Assembly (NCBI GenBank): GCA_027600665.1
Contig: JADGJL010000129.1
Span: 1-38,644 of the forward strand
Source of the DNA: Irineochytrium annulatum
Taxonomy: Eukaryota; Chytridiomycota; Chytridiomycetes; Chytridiales; Chytridiaceae
Reading direction: 5' to 3'
Length of the DNA stretch: 38,644 nucleotides
Shown: piece by piece, positions 10,075 through 19,741 of the stretch
How positions within the stretch are numbered: the first letter of the stretch is position 1
How the letters are laid out: each line of letters starts with the position of its first letter
Program-made: the position numbers and the translations under genes
The notes under the pieces: generated by a model
What the model was told of the DNA's origin: nothing
Seen by the model: the letters and a program-made list of their open reading frames with translations, nothing else
The model's database searches: none

Positions 10075-12999
10075 ATGTCCGATATCAGCGGGGATTACCA
10101 GGATCGTAGCGTGGAGGCGAGGAGCGACGGAGAGCCGGACGACATCGACTGGGACACGACGGAGAGTGCGAGTGTGTCGGACGAGGATCCCTTCGAACCC
10201 TACGAGGCGGAGTCCATCGTATCGAACGACGACAACACCTCCACGCTTGCCCCCGAGTCCATAGACAGCTACCCCAGCTACTGTCCCTTGCCTCGTTCGT
10301 ACCTTGACCAGTTTTGGAGCACAACGTCGCATCCTCTGGCTTGCGTGGTTGAAGGTCTGGATGCCTGCGAACGACTCATTTTGGCTGACATGTACAAGAC
10401 TTCGACCAGGACGATCCATCTACGTTGGGTATGATTCGTTAAAAAAAACTTACGTTAACACAGCGGACAGTTCCGGCCCTGTTAGCACATCAGGCAAATT
10501 GCCAGCACGTCTTTGGCGTTCCGTTACTCACGTCAAATTATGTAACGGAGCTGGATTACATCCGCGAATGTCTCTGCGTCTTAACCGGGCTCCCTGCGGA
10601 ATTGTTTTTGTTGGATCAAAGCACGCTGTCTTATCAGGTTGGCGTAAGGAAGTTATTCATAACAATAATCGAGTGCAAGCCGACAATGACGGCTTTGCTA
10701 ACACATATGTCGAAATCCGCTTTGAAATCCATACTGATCCAATTTGCCGGTTGGGGCGGCGTCATCTTGAAATTGAATGCGTTTTGCGATAGGTATTGTC
10801 AATCTCATGAAGCCCTCTGACAAAATGGTAGTGTTCTTACATCAACGGATGCTTGCAAAGCCGCTCAATCGTTTGCCTTGGCTGTGTGCAACCGCCTATA
10901 CGACCTCAGAAGATGGGTCTCGGAACGCGAGACGGTTTACATCGAGATGGCGGCGACCGGGAATGGGCCTGGAGACGATCCAGTTAGAGCGCCGCCGTGC
11001 ACCTCTCTGATGGAACTCGAGGCGCTGGCGAAACCGAAGATGGAGGAATTTGCCACGCTGCTTCGGGTTTCCACCTACGCGCTCGTGGATAAAGGTAGCG
11101 GAACGGCAGACGTACGGTTTATTTAATAAGATTGAAAGGCGATTCGTGCGGGTTAATTGACGGAGTTTATAATCAGCTGCTCTCATCGCAAAGTTGCATT
11201 CGTTATGACGACTTCGCAGTTTTGTTGGGAGTGTTTGTCGACGTGCTGCGGCCGTGGTTTCATACTCTACAACGGTGGTTCGAATGTGGTGACTGCGATG
11301 CGACGGCCTATGAGATTTGTTTTGACCTGTAAGGTCCTCTTCGCTGACCGCTCTTGACTTACAAACCAGAAATACCGCTGTCTCCGTTCGCTCTGTAAAA
11401 TTCTGGAGCTCGCGCTACGTGATTAAACAATTTGTCCCCAAGCCGTTGCGAACGATATCTCCGACTCTGTTGGTCTTGGCTAAAGAGCTAACGTTGCTAA
11501 GAGAGCTGGACCCTATAAAAACATGTAGCATCTTATCCGGAATCCCGGACTACTTCTCTGAATTCAAAAATATCCTTAGCAAAGAGTTTAAGCTGGAATG
11601 GTCGTCGGCAACTTTTCACGCAGTGACTGAAAGGACAGTGGCGTCGAAGGCTGAACTTATATTCCCGGAGACAACCCCATTTCTGTTTGACCTGCTAAAG
11701 GAGCACCCGAACTTGGATTACATGGCCCTAATAAACACCATTGAGGGAGACCCGAAGTTGACGGAGTTCTCGCGGCTCTCAATGACAGGTGTGTTGATCC
11801 ACGTTGTAGGTGAGCTGATTTGCCAGATCATACGCAGTTACTCCGGCCATTCGACGAGAGGTTGGGTCACGTTTTGACGGAGATGTTCAGCCTTTTACGC
11901 CTCAACGTCGGTCGTGAGCTTCATTCGAAGACCTTCGCCGAATTCGGCTTCCTAGGTCATCTGTGGGCTTTGCACGGGGTTTTCCTGATGAGGGAGGGGG
12001 AAATTATGACTTCGTTCGTTAGCGAGGTTGCTGAAAAGGTACCAAATCTTTTTTCGATTACGAATAACCGTCTTAGATTGTTACCGACGAGCTATGGAAA
12101 TATCCGGGCGCTTTGAATACTTCCTTTTCGGCCGTACTATTGACTGCGGTGTTCGATGCTTCCAAAAGAAGCTGGACGAAGAATCTCGCTCGATTTAGCT
12201 TTTCCTTAAACGCTGATGCAGTCCCGGATAACAAGCACTCTATCGTGATCATGGATTCAATGGCTATTGACTATGATGTAATTATGTTTTTGTAAATTGT
12301 ATTATTAAAATCTGCAGGCTCCGTGGCCGGTGTCCTTCATCATCTCAGACTCGGCGAGAATCTCGTACAATCGCGTGTACGTCTTCTTGTTTCAATTGTC
12401 TTGGACAATCTCGCGGTTAAATGCTTGCGTATGGTCGCGCGATCGCCGTGCACCTTGGAACGGCAGAAACTATCGCCTTAGGGCTCACCTCTTCCGCATA
12501 ATGTTGATATTCTGTCACGGACTTCGCCAGTGCCTCATGACATCAGTAAGAGAGCGGTGGAGGAAATTTCTAACCTACTTCGAAGATTATCCATGCCAGT
12601 GGCGATGTAGTAATTACAGAACTGCGTGCGACGGAAACGTTTGAAGACTGCATCCGGATACACTCGGCATTCGCGACGTCGGTGCAGGACAAGTGCCTGT
12701 TAAACGCGAAACGGAGAGCGATCATGAACGCGATCCGGACCTGCCTCGATCTTTGTTTGGAGTTCAGCCGGATTTGCGAAGATGTCGATAATTCTGAAGG
12801 CGTAGCGCAGCCCCTCGTCTCCGCGCAACAGTTCCTGTCGCAATGCAGTGCTATACAGTCGAAGTTCCACTCTTGTTCGAGATTTATTGCAAACTCTTTG
12901 CTTATTCTACTTCCGCACGGGTTTGAACATTGTGAGTCCTTTCTCGTAAACATTTCTGACGTGGACATAGTTCAAGCGTTCGCGGAAGCCATTTTATGA
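10075..12999 (+). CDS. TUBGCP5: Gamma-tubulin complex component 5-like (GCP5)
   Basis: Nine exons (10075-10428, 10464-10792, 10832-11094, 11139-11328, 11370-11788, 11827-12038, 12077-12277, 12318-12545, 12586-12999) encode 869 residues. The eight introns are only 35-44 bp. GCPs form the gamma-tubulin ring complex that nucleates microtubules at spindle poles. The N-terminal grip domain is seen in DYIRECLCVLTGLPAELFL and THMSKSALKSILIQFAGWGG, then LRPWFHTLQRWFECG and the VRSVKFWSSRYVI element. The C-terminal grip domain has LGHLWALHGVFLMREGEIM, WPVSFIISDSARISYNRVYV and a DKCLL..LDLCLEFS helix. Order and wording fit GCP5 better than GCP2, 3 or 4, but GCP6 is not excluded. An acidic Ser-rich region precedes the first helix. 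The 35 bp first intron is unusually small but keeps the frame. TBC1D7-like follows 318 bp downstream on the same strand. Confidence 0.8.
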
Positions 13000-13317
13000 C
13001 CCGGTCGCGATTTTTTGTTACCGCTGAGATGGGTGTCGTCGGCAAGGGCGTTGTGCGAAATTCCTTATGAAGATGATATGGGCGGCTAAAGAAGACCATA
13101 TTATTTGAATCGGCCAAAAAGATGTGCAAGGCCATTTCGCGCCTCCCACGCCGGTCCAAATATTAAGCTGAGAGGAAAGCAGCACAGCTAGTGTAACAGT
13201 AACCTCTGATAAATACAATGAGCTAAATCCTTGGGTTTGTCTCCGTTCTCGTGGACGCGGCTTGTGCTTTGTTTCAGATAAACGACTGCCTTTCGCCCAC
13301 CGCAACATGCATGCTGA
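13000..13317. other. Intergenic between GCP5 and TBC1D7-like
   Basis: 318 bases between the GCP5 stop and the next start codon. No AATAAA, RNA gene or motif was recognised. Confidence 0.5.
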
Positions 13318-14670
13318 ATGAGCAACTTCAGAAAAGGTGATTATCGGGACATTCGCACTCCACCTTCTAAATATGACGTTATATGTAGCATATTACTCGT
13401 CCCTCGGCGTCCAGGTACGATACCTTCGTCGATCGTGTGCTTGCGTTGACGCCACCGGAATAGACTGTTGAAGCGAAGTCCACCGTTGAGAATGCCATTC
13501 AGGCGGATGTGCTTGGTAGCTAATCACTTTGGTCGCTATGTATCCCGAAAAGTAACTATCTGACGTCTTTGGTGTGACCAGACGTCGACAAGCTCATGAA
13601 GCTTTGTCTTACGGTCCGGATCCCTCATATTTACCGGCATTTGGTTTGGAAAATACTGCTGAAAGGTTTGGTTTGGATCTTTAGTGAAAGCACCAAAATT
13701 AAAGGCTCGCTACAGTCATACCGAACTCCAAGGACGAATGGCCTTTCGCGGAGGAGCAGCGTAATCTGCAGTATGAGGAGCTGCGGAGGTCGTCGAGATT
13801 CGTGTTTTGGAAGAGGTCTGTTTGATATACAAGTTACAACTGATTTATTTACAGCGTTGACGACGATGAGCTGACGGCCGAGGCGATCGTGAAGATGTGG
13901 CTTATAGAATCCGGGTTGTTCCTTTCCGACCTCATCAACCTGGTAATCCTCCGCTTATCAACGCCTCTTTTACGTTTAACCTTTCCACAGCGAGAAGACT
14001 TTAACAACGAATTTCGCCCGCTCCTCCTAATCGCCTCGACGCTGATTGAGATATGCGACGCGGATGAGACCGACGCATACTGGATCTTCAAAATGCTATG
14101 CGATAAGTTCTGCAAGCCCGTGAGGGCTTCGAGGCGGAACGATGTGCGTTATTGCGTACAGGAGCATTCGATGGGAGTCTAACGTATATTTTAGATCTAT
14201 TCGCGGCAGAACAGCGACATTCTGTCGAAGCTTTTGGCCAGGTATGATCCGAAGCTGGCCGCGACAATTGAAAAGCTTGGGGTTGATGTTTCGAGCGATT
14301 GTCAAAGGTGTGATTATTCTTTCCTCTGTAAGAATCCTTAGTTATTGGCGTAGATGGTTCGATTGTTTCTTTGCGGGTGTTCTACCCTCGCACAGCTTAG
14401 AGGGACTCTGGGATATCCTGGTGGCTGGGAACGTATCCTCGAGCGTCACGGACGTCCTCCCGTTTGTCGGGTTGGCGTTGATTTTGGCCGCGTCGAGGAA
14501 GATTGAGATGATGAAGACTGCCGATGACTTCCACGGCTTTACTCGACATGTAGGATTATGAGACTACATGTGCTAAAACTGATGCATTATCGTAGGCTGA
14601 GAAGTTTGTCGATGTGAATGCCATAGCGTCGAAAGCAATCGACCTTTGGCAAAAACCATTTATTGACTAG
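13318..14670 (+). CDS. TBC1D7: TBC1D7-like protein, putative third subunit of the TSC complex
   Basis: Ten exons (13318-13336, 13389-13414, 13464-13515, 13582-13665, 13716-13815, 13855-13942, 13991-14143, 14195-14307, 14354-14549, 14596-14670) keep one frame of 301 residues; human TBC1D7 has about 293. Introns are 39-66 bp. In animals TBC1D7 binds the TSC1 coiled coil and stabilises the TSC1-TSC2 GAP that turns off Rheb and TORC1. The match is collinear: NFRKAYYSSLGVQ at the start, DVDKLMKLCL then IPHIYRHLVWKILLK (46-60), DAYWIFKML (151-159), CFFAGVLPSHSLEGLWDILV (216-235) and ASKAIDLWQKP at the end. The canonical TBC catalytic motifs (IxxDxxR and YxQ) are not seen, which suggests a structural role. 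Another small TBC protein is possible but would not explain the end motifs. Confidence 0.82.
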
Positions 14671-14727
14671 ATAATTGAGATAAATTGCATCTCAAGCATG
14701 CACGCAGCCGCCCCCTCCTTAATCTCA

Positions 14728-14733
14728 AATAAA
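14728..14733 (+). terminator. Polyadenylation signal for TBC1D7-like
   Basis: AATAAA located 58 bases after the TBC1D7-like stop, within the 140 bp convergent gap to ISD11. Confidence 0.45.
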
Positions 14734-14810
14734 ACCAAGCGAAATATAACATAGCACAATTCCCATCTCCTAGACCCGCGGCCTTTCCCAGACGTTTTAC
14801 CCAGCAATTT

Positions 14811-15224
14811 TCAGGAAGACTTCGACCAGTTTTCCACCACCAATTTCTCCCCCTTGAACATCCCACTAATCATCCCCTGCCTCCTAGCCACCTCCAAATC
14901 CCTCAGGCCCTTCTCATACGCTTCCCTGCATCCCACTGGATCCGTCAACGACTTCTTCGCCCGAAACTCGTCCCTCGCCCGTCGGTGGACGTATTTCCTG
15001 TAATTGTAGACCGTGAAGAGGCGAGAGGCCCGGAGAAGGTTGCGGTACAGCGTTAGGACTTGGGACCGCGAGGGGGCATATTGGGAGGAGGACGATGACG
15101 GCGCGGTGGAGACGAGGCGCGACGCGGGGATGGAGAAGAGGACGACCGGGAGGGGTAGACGGAGGGCTGACGGCTGGAGTAGAAACCGGGTAGGGAGCAT
15201 TTGGGGTATGCTCAAACCGATCAT
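14811..15224 (-). CDS. ISD11: Iron-sulfur cluster biogenesis desulfurase-interacting protein ISD11 (LYRM4)
   Basis: Intronless, 137 residues from the ATG at 15224, or 129 from Met9 at 15200. ISD11 is an LYR-motif protein that binds and stabilises the cysteine desulfurase Nfs1 in the mitochondrial matrix for Fe-S cluster assembly. The core is diagnostic: SQVLTLYRNLLRASR (LYR tripeptide), FTVYNYRKYVHRRARDEFR, then LRDLEVARRQGMISGMF and an EKLVVEN end, which matches animal LYRM4 throughout. About 45 residues precede the core and are Arg/Leu/Ser-rich without acidic residues, which looks like a cleavable mitochondrial presequence; many homologues lack one that long. It diverges from the FAD oxidoreductase with 76 bp between start codons. 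The frame is open further upstream (to 15449), but that would overlap the neighbouring gene. Confidence 0.93.
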   Translation of the reverse strand: MIGLSIPQMLPTRFLLQPSALRLPLPVVLFSIPASRLVSTAPSSSSSQYAPSRSQVLTLYRNLLRASRLFTVYNYRKYVHRRARDEFRAKKSLTDPVGCREAYEKGLRDLEVARRQGMISGMFKGEKLVVENWSKSS

Positions 15225-15300
15225 CGTGATGGAGATTGTGGCAGATTGACAGCCTCTGCCTGATTTTCGACATCGAACTTCAATCCAATCCTCCTTCAAA
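15225..15300. promoter_or_regulatory. Short divergent promoter, ISD11 / FAD oxidoreductase
   Basis: Only 76 bases separate the start codons of two divergent genes, so promoters and 5' leaders must be shared or overlap. No TATA box is visible. Confidence 0.4.
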
Positions 15301-16605
15301 ATGATGGCCACGACGGACCGCGTTATTATTGTTGGCGGAGGTATATAGTTACTTGCTATGTGGAAGGATTTTGGCAGTTGCTTTCGTTTTATCAATGTGG
15401 CAACTCCTATCCTCCACTTGCTGTGCTGGTGGTGAAAATACCTGCTCACTACTTGCTGGTGCTATATACTTGCTAACTAGTTACCATAGGAATCACCGGC
15501 GCTGCTGTAGCTTTCTACCTCTCCCAGCGCGGCGTTAAGTCCATCCTCATCGAAGCGCACCCAGATGGCGTCGCGCACTGCGCTTCTGGAAAAGCCGGAG
15601 GTTTCTTGGCTCGCGATTGGAGTGACGGCAAGAAGGGCGAGTTCGCCCGCAAGAGCTTCGACCTCCACGCCGACCTCGCCGAGAAATACTCTGGCGAAAA
15701 GAATTGGTGGTACCGTCGCGTGACGACGCACTCGGGCGTTTTGGGAGCGAAGAAGCAACCGTCCGTTAAGGGAAAGCGACCGGATGGGGATAGGCTGCCG
15801 GATTGTTACAGTAACATATCGGGAGGGAAGATTATGGGGACGACCGAGACGACCGCGCAGTGCCACCCAAGACTTTTGACCGAGTTCTTTGTGCGCGAGT
15901 CCGGGTGCGAGGTCATACGTGGGATGGCCGCTGGAATCGAATTTGGGGAGGGCCGGCGCGCTATTGGCGTGAAGGTCGCGCTCCTAGACGCGGACGGAAC
16001 GCTGAAGGATCCTATTCTCATGACAGGCCGCGAAATCGTTCTCACCATGGGTCCATGGGCCGGCACGGCGAAATCCTGGGGTCTCAGGCTTCCCGAGATG
16101 TCACCCGTGAAGGCTCACTCGGTTGTACTTGGAGAAGCCGAGGGGTTGACCGCGGACTGCTTCTTCCTCTCGTTTGGCGCGATTGACCCAGAGATATACC
16201 CAAGGCCGGATGGGACCGCTTACGTGTGCGGTGAGAGCGAGATCGAAAGCGTGCCTGTTAGGCCGGAGGATGTCACAGTCGAGGCGGAGAGGACGACGCT
16301 GTTAGAGCAGGCGGCGAGATTAATGTCTCCGGTTTTGAAGGAGGCGCAGGTCATTACGCGGCAGGCGTGCTTTTTGTGAGCCGCAGATATCGTTTACGTT
16401 ATCTGACTTTTTAAGACCTTACTCGAGTGACAACAACACCATTCTCGGCCCTGTACCCAACACGGAGGGCCTGTTTATCGCCACCGGCAACGGCTGCTGG
16501 GGCATCCTTCTGGGCCCTGCGTCGGGATTAGCGATAGCTGAGCTAGTTTGTGACGGGAAGTCGTCGACCTTCGACCTGCGGCCATTCAACCCCGCACGAG
16601 GTTAA
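15301..16605 (+). CDS. TDA3: FAD-dependent oxidoreductase, DAO family, Tda3-like
   Basis: Exons 15301-15340, 15490-16375 and 16416-16605 encode 371 residues. The first intron (149 bp) sits inside the dinucleotide-binding motif; splicing rebuilds RVIIVGGGITGAAVAFYL, a GxGxxG FAD fold, followed by the end of the beta-alpha-beta unit (SILIEA). SGKAGGFLARDW is characteristic of the Tda3-type branch of the D-amino-acid-oxidase superfamily, and TGNGCWGILLGPASG near the end is the second FAD-contacting motif. Yeast Tda3 is linked to endosome-Golgi traffic; its substrate is unknown to me. The protein is shorter than yeast Tda3 (about 520 residues), so orthology is less certain than superfamily. Met2 gives an alternative start. 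Confidence 0.8.
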
Positions 16606-16719
16606 CAGCGTGATGTGATATTTGTAAGCAGTTGTCAGGAAATGCAAATACATGTTCGCTGCCACAATGAGTAATTCATAGAATGGATGTGATCGGCAGG
16701 AAATGAAGACAAAAATAAC

Positions 16720-17464
16720 TCAATACAACCCCCTGGCCTCTGCCGACGACGCACCGCCAATCTTTCGCGCGAGCGCTTGTCTCGTATCGCTGTAACCCCG
16801 ATCCCGCAGCGTTACAGCCCACTCCCGCGCGAACGATAGCACGCCCTCGACTAGAAATTGCAACGTCATAAAGGATTTGTAAACATATAAACACTCTCGG
16901 CGACCTTACCTTCCTCCTTGGTCGTCACGTCCTTCTGTCCCTCATGTGGTCTAAAGATGGCGATCGGCAGCCACGGCTCAACCTCCGTGACGTCGTTTAT
17001 CTTAAACTCGACGATGGGGTCTGCATTTGGCGGTTACAAAATGATATTCGCACTGCGAGAAGATCCCTACCAAACGCGATCTCCCACACGTCGTGAAACA
17101 TCAGGCCGATGCGGACGACGTCGCTTTCCTTTGCGATCACCAGCTGCAGACAGTGCGTCAATATGAAGTAATTCGTGAGACATGCATACCGGTCTGGAGA
17201 ACGTGCACATCCCCTCTGAGTAGCAGGTGATGAGAACGTGGATCTAGAAAGCAAGCGCTAACCTTTTGGACAAATCTCCACGCTCCAGATAGACTCGCTT
17301 GGATTCGGGAGAGCCTGGAACTCCTCGAGGAGGGAGTGCGATGATAGGATGTCGAAGATGACGTCGCGCAACGCTGCCATTTCTTGGTGGTGAACAGAGT
17401 TGTCAGTTGCAATAAGGCTGATCTTTGAAGTGGCTTGAATATAGCCGAACGTGAAAGTGCACAT
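16720..17464 (-). CDS. Orphan spliced protein, 188 residues
   Basis: Exons 17464-17263, 17193-17071, 17020-16910 and 16850-16720 join in frame with clean GT-AG borders (introns 69, 50 and 59 bp). I do not recognise the family. The N-terminal part is a likely helix (HHQEMAALRDVIFDILSSHS). Then come ESIWSVEICPK, a hydrophobic helix (CLTNYFILTHCLQLVIA) and VRIGLMFHDVWEIAF, a strand-rich part with FKINDVTEVEPWLPIAIF, and a basic C-terminal helix. No signal peptide is clear. The alternation of conserved-looking Trp and hydrophobic strands suggests a globular alpha/beta protein. Met30 is an alternative start. The frame continuity across four exons is the main evidence that it is real. Confidence 0.62.
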
Positions 17465-17534
17465 GCTTTGTCTACAGTGAAATACGAAATACTTAGACTA
17501 CCGATTTATGACATTATATGCAACAATAATTAAA

Positions 17535-18547
17535 TCATCTCTTCGCGAACGACACGTTCAGCGGTTTATTCGCCGCGACCAAGAACCCATCTAACCGCAA
17601 GCGCGCCTCCGAAGCGTGCTCCACTGTCTCGTACTCCACGAACGCCAGGTCTTTCTTTCCTGGCACCAATCGGATTTCCTGCAGGTTGCGAGATATATCA
17701 GCGCAGATAATGGGAAGAATGGGGACGAATTCACCTTGAACCCCTTGTACTGCTTAAACAGTGGATCGAGTGAAGCGACAACTAGAAAGTGGACGGAGTC
17801 AATTAAGGTTACGTTGAAAACGCCCGACTTACTTTCTTCCGTAAGATCCTTAAGGAATAGAATATGGTGCGGGGGATTATAGTCCTCTTTCGGTTTCGCT
17901 GGTGCCGCCTCTTGAACATCCATATCTGCTTTCCGTTAGCATTTTGGCATTCTTTGCTAAAGATGATTATTACCATCTCCGTCATCCTCCGCCTCAGCCT
18001 CCTTCTCCTGCACTTTAGCCGCCTTCTTCTTTTCCTGCCCCTCCACCGCCGCCGGATCTTCCTCCCGTGGCCGCTTCTTCCCTTTCGAGATGTTCCCGGC
18101 CCGCTTCGGCGGGATCACACGGCCCTCGCGTACGATGATGGCGTTCGACGTCGTTTTCGCGTATTCAATTTTCTGTATCGATCCTTTTCCTTTAGTTTCC
18201 CCAGGTATATCCAGTCAAGAAGAAAGCAATACGCACGATTGCCCGGCCGAAGAAAGGGAAGCCCTGCAGCGCCCGCAGCGCCGCCGTTGCGGCCGTCACG
18301 TCCAGGAATACGATGAATGCCTGTCCCCGCATCCCATCCTTCCGCGTTGCGACCACGTCGGCGATTCGTCCATATTGCGAGAAGAGGTGGTATAGATTTC
18401 TCTGCAGCTCTGTAGATTCGTAGCTTGATGGTAAAACCAAGAATACAACAGTAAACATGCATGTTGTATCTTACCGGGATACTTTAACTTCTCATTACAC
18501 TGCTTCACGTAGAGCGTACTTGATGGGAGGACCAAAGGCGTCGCCAT
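17535..18547 (-). CDS. MSL1: U1A/U2B''-type spliceosomal RRM protein
   Basis: Six exons (18547-18475, 18409-18237, 18172-17974, 17925-17833, 17781-17735, 17678-17535) give 242 residues, between U2B'' (about 225) and U1A (about 280). These proteins bind snRNA hairpins in U1 or U2 snRNP. RRM1 has RNP2 LYVKQC (12-17), the NEKLKYPELQRNLYHLFSQY helix and RNP1 RGQAFIVF (52-59), followed by ALQGFPFFGRAI and IEYAKT. A Lys/Glu-rich linker with nuclear-type basic runs follows. RRM2 starts PPHHILFLKDL and ends KKDLAFVEYE, then PLNVSFAKR. This is the only homologue in the window; whether it serves U1, U2 or both cannot be told from sequence alone. It is divergent from a membrane protein gene 52 bp away. 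Confidence 0.92.
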
Positions 18548-18599
18548 CGCCAATATTGAGATTTGGTGAGGTTTGACTTCGCTTGGGACTTCAACTTCA
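18548..18599. promoter_or_regulatory. 52 bp divergent promoter, U2B''-like / membrane protein
   Basis: Two start codons face away from each other across 52 bases, too short for independent promoters with 5' leaders. No consensus element was recognised. Confidence 0.4.
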
Positions 18600-19397
18600 A
18601 TGACAGCCCCCATCGTCCCGATCCCGGCGCAGGCTGTCGCCCCAAACCCCGCAAAGCCCTCCCTACCGCTCGTCGCGGCCTCCGTTTTCCTCTTCTACGC
18701 GACCCATTTCTACCTCTCCTCTCTCGAGCCCGTCATCTTCAGCGACGCCCGCCACGCGGCCGACGACGACGACACTCCGCCAAGGCCGCCGCCGCATCAC
18801 GCTCATCCGCTGAACGCGTCGTCTCTGATTGAAGTTCTGCCCGAGCTAAACCTGGCCAAATACACGGTGTATTTATTGGGAGACTCCATTCGCTCAATGT
18901 TGCTGAGCGTGATGGGGTCGTCCATCCTGCTGCAGCTCGTGATTTTGTTCCTGCCGCCGACTTCACGGCCGGCGTGGTGCGTCCGCGTTGGGCCCTTGGT
19001 GCAAGGCGCCGTCGGCGTGCTTGAGATGGCGGCCGTGTGGTGGTTGCTCCATGGTGGCGGCGGAAAAGATGATTGGGACGAATGGCGGCGCACAGCGCTC
19101 TGGGGCGCCGTTGAGCTGAAGAAGGTCGTGAGGTTTTGTCTTGTGCCATGGCTGGCGGTGGAGTTTGTTTATGGGTACATCGTAGCGGTGTCGACGAAGA
19201 AGGTGGAGAGGGAGAAGGAGTGGAAGGAGGCCGAGCTAAACGCGGCCATGGCGACGATGGGCGCGAAGCCAGCGTTGGGTGCCACGCCACCAGTTAGGCC
19301 GAAGGGGTTGATGCCGATCAATGATTTGAAGGCAGGCTCAGAGACGGTGCCTGGGAAGAAGAAGCAGAAGGAGTCTGCGAAGAAAAGGAGGGGGTGA
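18600..19397 (+). CDS. Predicted multi-pass membrane protein, unknown family
   Basis: A single-exon frame of 265 residues starting at the ATG at 18600. I do not recognise the family, although the layout resembles small ER membrane proteins. Likely membrane segments are LVAASVFLFYATHFYLSSL (about 24-42), MLLSVMGSSILLQLVILFL (about 101-119), VQGAVGVLEMAAVWWLLHGG (about 135-154) and VVRFCLVPWLAVEFVYGYIV (about 177-196). Between the first two lies an Asp/Pro/His-rich loop (ADDDDTPPRPPPHHAHP). The C-terminal 60 residues are a charged helix (KKVEREKEWKEAELNAAM) followed by a Lys-rich tail ending KKKQKESAKKRRG, which could act as an ER-retrieval or nucleic-acid-facing tail (inference). Confidence 0.78.
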   Translation: MTAPIVPIPAQAVAPNPAKPSLPLVAASVFLFYATHFYLSSLEPVIFSDARHAADDDDTPPRPPPHHAHPLNASSLIEVLPELNLAKYTVYLLGDSIRSMLLSVMGSSILLQLVILFLPPTSRPAWCVRVGPLVQGAVGVLEMAAVWWLLHGGGGKDDWDEWRRTALWGAVELKKVVRFCLVPWLAVEFVYGYIVAVSTKKVEREKEWKEAELNAAMATMGAKPALGATPPVRPKGLMPINDLKAGSETVPGKKKQKESAKKRRG

Positions 19398-19741
19398 GCT
19401 GAGTTGATAAAAAGTCATAGCGGTTCACGTTGGCCATCGTCGGCATTGTATAGCGCGATCACCTTCATCCTATTGTATCATCATCACTATTCTAGTGTCA
19501 CCAGAAAATGATTCAATCCATCGCTCAACCGCCAGCATGAAGACTCAATTATTGCAGAATATATCTATTTGCGATAGTCGCCCGGAAAACTTCCCGGACA
19601 ATCGAATACACACTGGTCGAATCCTTTCGTCCCACCAGCAAGAAATACCATACTGGAAGTTGTGGAAAGCCATTAGAGGCAAGTCCTCATCAGAATGATG
19701 CAAAAAAAGGTAAAGCGAAAATAATAATTACGAGAGGGACA
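19398..19741. other. Convergent intergenic region
   Basis: 344 bases between the membrane protein stop and the p24 stop. A 67-codon plus frame at 19495-19698 lacks an ATG start and family motifs and is probably 3' UTR. Nothing else seen. Confidence 0.5.

Noticed and set aside
19495..19698. 67-codon plus frame after the membrane protein gene
   Set aside because: No ATG at its start and no recognisable sequence; most likely 3' UTR.
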